Part shown: one piece after another, positions 63,640-64,000 of the stretch
How positions within the stretch are numbered: position 1 is the first letter of the stretch
Layout: the number at the start of each line of letters is the position of its first letter
Source: CBDAPI01 sp965248635
GTDB taxonomy: Bacteria; Acidobacteriota; UBA6911; RPQK01; CBDAPI01
Direction: 5' to 3'
Assembly (NCBI GenBank): GCA_965248635.1
Contig: OZ252114.1
Location: 3,348,001-3,412,000 of the forward strand
DNA length: 64,000 bases
Position numbers and translations under genes: made by a program
The notes under the pieces: model-generated
What the model saw: the letters and a program-made list of their open reading frames with translations, nothing else
Told to the model about the DNA's origin: nothing
The model's database searches: none

Positions 63640-63674
63640 GTTCCGAGTTCAGAGTTCAGAGTTGCGAGTTCTGG
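63640..63674. repeat. Period-7 array upstream of the GT4 gene
   Basis: Units GTTCCGA, GTTCAGA, GTTCAGA, GTTGCGA, GTTCTGG in phase, between the GT4 start (63585, minus) and the secreted protein (63742, plus). Confidence 0.85.
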
Positions 63675-63741
63675 TTCCAACCCTGATATCCTGAGCCAAC
63701 AGGTTGTTGCAGTTGACAGGGGTTTGGTTTATTTTTGAACG

Positions 63742-63963
63742 ATGCGGATTTGTCCTTTTCTCCTTTTTGTGCTGCTCCTCACCGTACCCGCCGTCCAGGC
63801 CCAGGAAGTTTCCTACCTCCCCCAGGTGGGAGATGGGCAGTTCGGCGATGTCATCCGGTTGATCACGGAATTCATCTTCGTGAACAGTGGCGCAGACACG
63901 CAGGTCAACCTCGCGTTCAAGCTTCCCGACGGCAGTCCGATGACCCTCAATCTGGTGGGCTAG
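63742..63963 (+). pseudogene. Secreted protein N-terminus, apparently frameshifted at the window end
   Basis: A signal peptide (FLLFVLLLTVPAVQAQEV) is followed by YLPQVGDGQFGDVIRLITEFIFVNSGADTQVNLAFKLPDGSPMTLNLVG and TAG. In the -1 frame the same domain seems to continue (GLGPVTEHEFELGRG) to the window edge, as if one G were missing in the GGG run at 63955-63957. It has the N-x-S-type beta-repeat look of the secreted protein at 14772. Cannot be resolved because the window ends. Confidence 0.5.
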
Positions 63964-64000
63964 GTCCCGTGACCGAGCATGAATTCGAACTGGGAAGGGG

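Overview
The window reads as a chromosomal segment of a moderately GC-rich, diderm (Gram-negative) bacterium, most likely an Acidobacteriota or close relative. The LPS-assembly protein LptD gives the outer membrane. A futalosine-type menaquinone enzyme (MqnD), selenocysteine synthase (SelA), many single-copy housekeeping genes scattered outside operons, a DUF6599-like secreted protein and several membrane GT-C enzymes fit that phylum. The assignment is inference from gene content and was not tested by search.

Layout. 1-1.3 kb: the AT-richer end of a glycan or lipid cluster (flippase-like C-terminus, formyltransferase, a truncated frame). 1.4-8.6 kb: DUF6599-like gene, purH-coaX-hypothetical operon, selA, CoA-disulfide-reductase-like flavoprotein. 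8.7-19.7 kb: a rearranged accessory block. It holds the N-terminal half of a methyltransferase, a membrane Ser/Thr kinase, tRNA-Leu(CAG), a decayed prophage between tRNA-derived att repeats that encloses two amidohydrolase genes, an IS21-type element, and then the C-terminal half of a methyltransferase of the same family. The orientation of the two halves fits a ~10.5-kb inversion. 19.8-31 kb: GT-C transferase, aminotransferase, a GT2 gene with an amber stop, a candidate structured RNA with a strong terminator, a MOP-like membrane protein, Mrp ATPase, DUF971 protein, a nucleotidyltransferase, a broken flippase, a 170-bp palindromic element and rpsD. 31-33 kb: an IS1380-family element whose right end supplies the stop codon of ygfZ. 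33-46 kb: MBL hydrolases, folB, an IscA-type protein, MocA-like, MoeB-rhodanese with a MoaD/ThiS-like carrier, mqnD, HAD phosphatase, two GT-C proteins, PAP2 and gpmI. 46-64 kb: lptD, folK, a frameshifted sulfatase, lepB, pgi, J-domain protein, queuosine-precursor transporter, fadD, a spermidine-synthase-like membrane protein, prolyl oligopeptidase, GT4, and the start of a secreted protein.

Three things stand out. First, the spermidine-synthase-like gene is split between two frames exactly at GGGAG-TAT-CTT-TGA-C, which matches the programmed +1 frameshift site of prfB (RF2). Second, a dispersed family of period-7 tandem repeats (GGTTACA, GGTTGAA, GTTCCAG and similar) lies in at least nine intergenic or start-codon positions, and directly abuts the start codons of purH and pgi where no Shine-Dalgarno is visible. 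Third, the split methyltransferase, the tRNA-integrated prophage relic and the IS elements mark a recently remodelled block. Several other genes carry single frameshifts or in-frame stops (GT2, flippase, sulfatase, istA, phage primase, secreted proteins). Some of these may be indel errors in the assembly, so each is described with that caveat.
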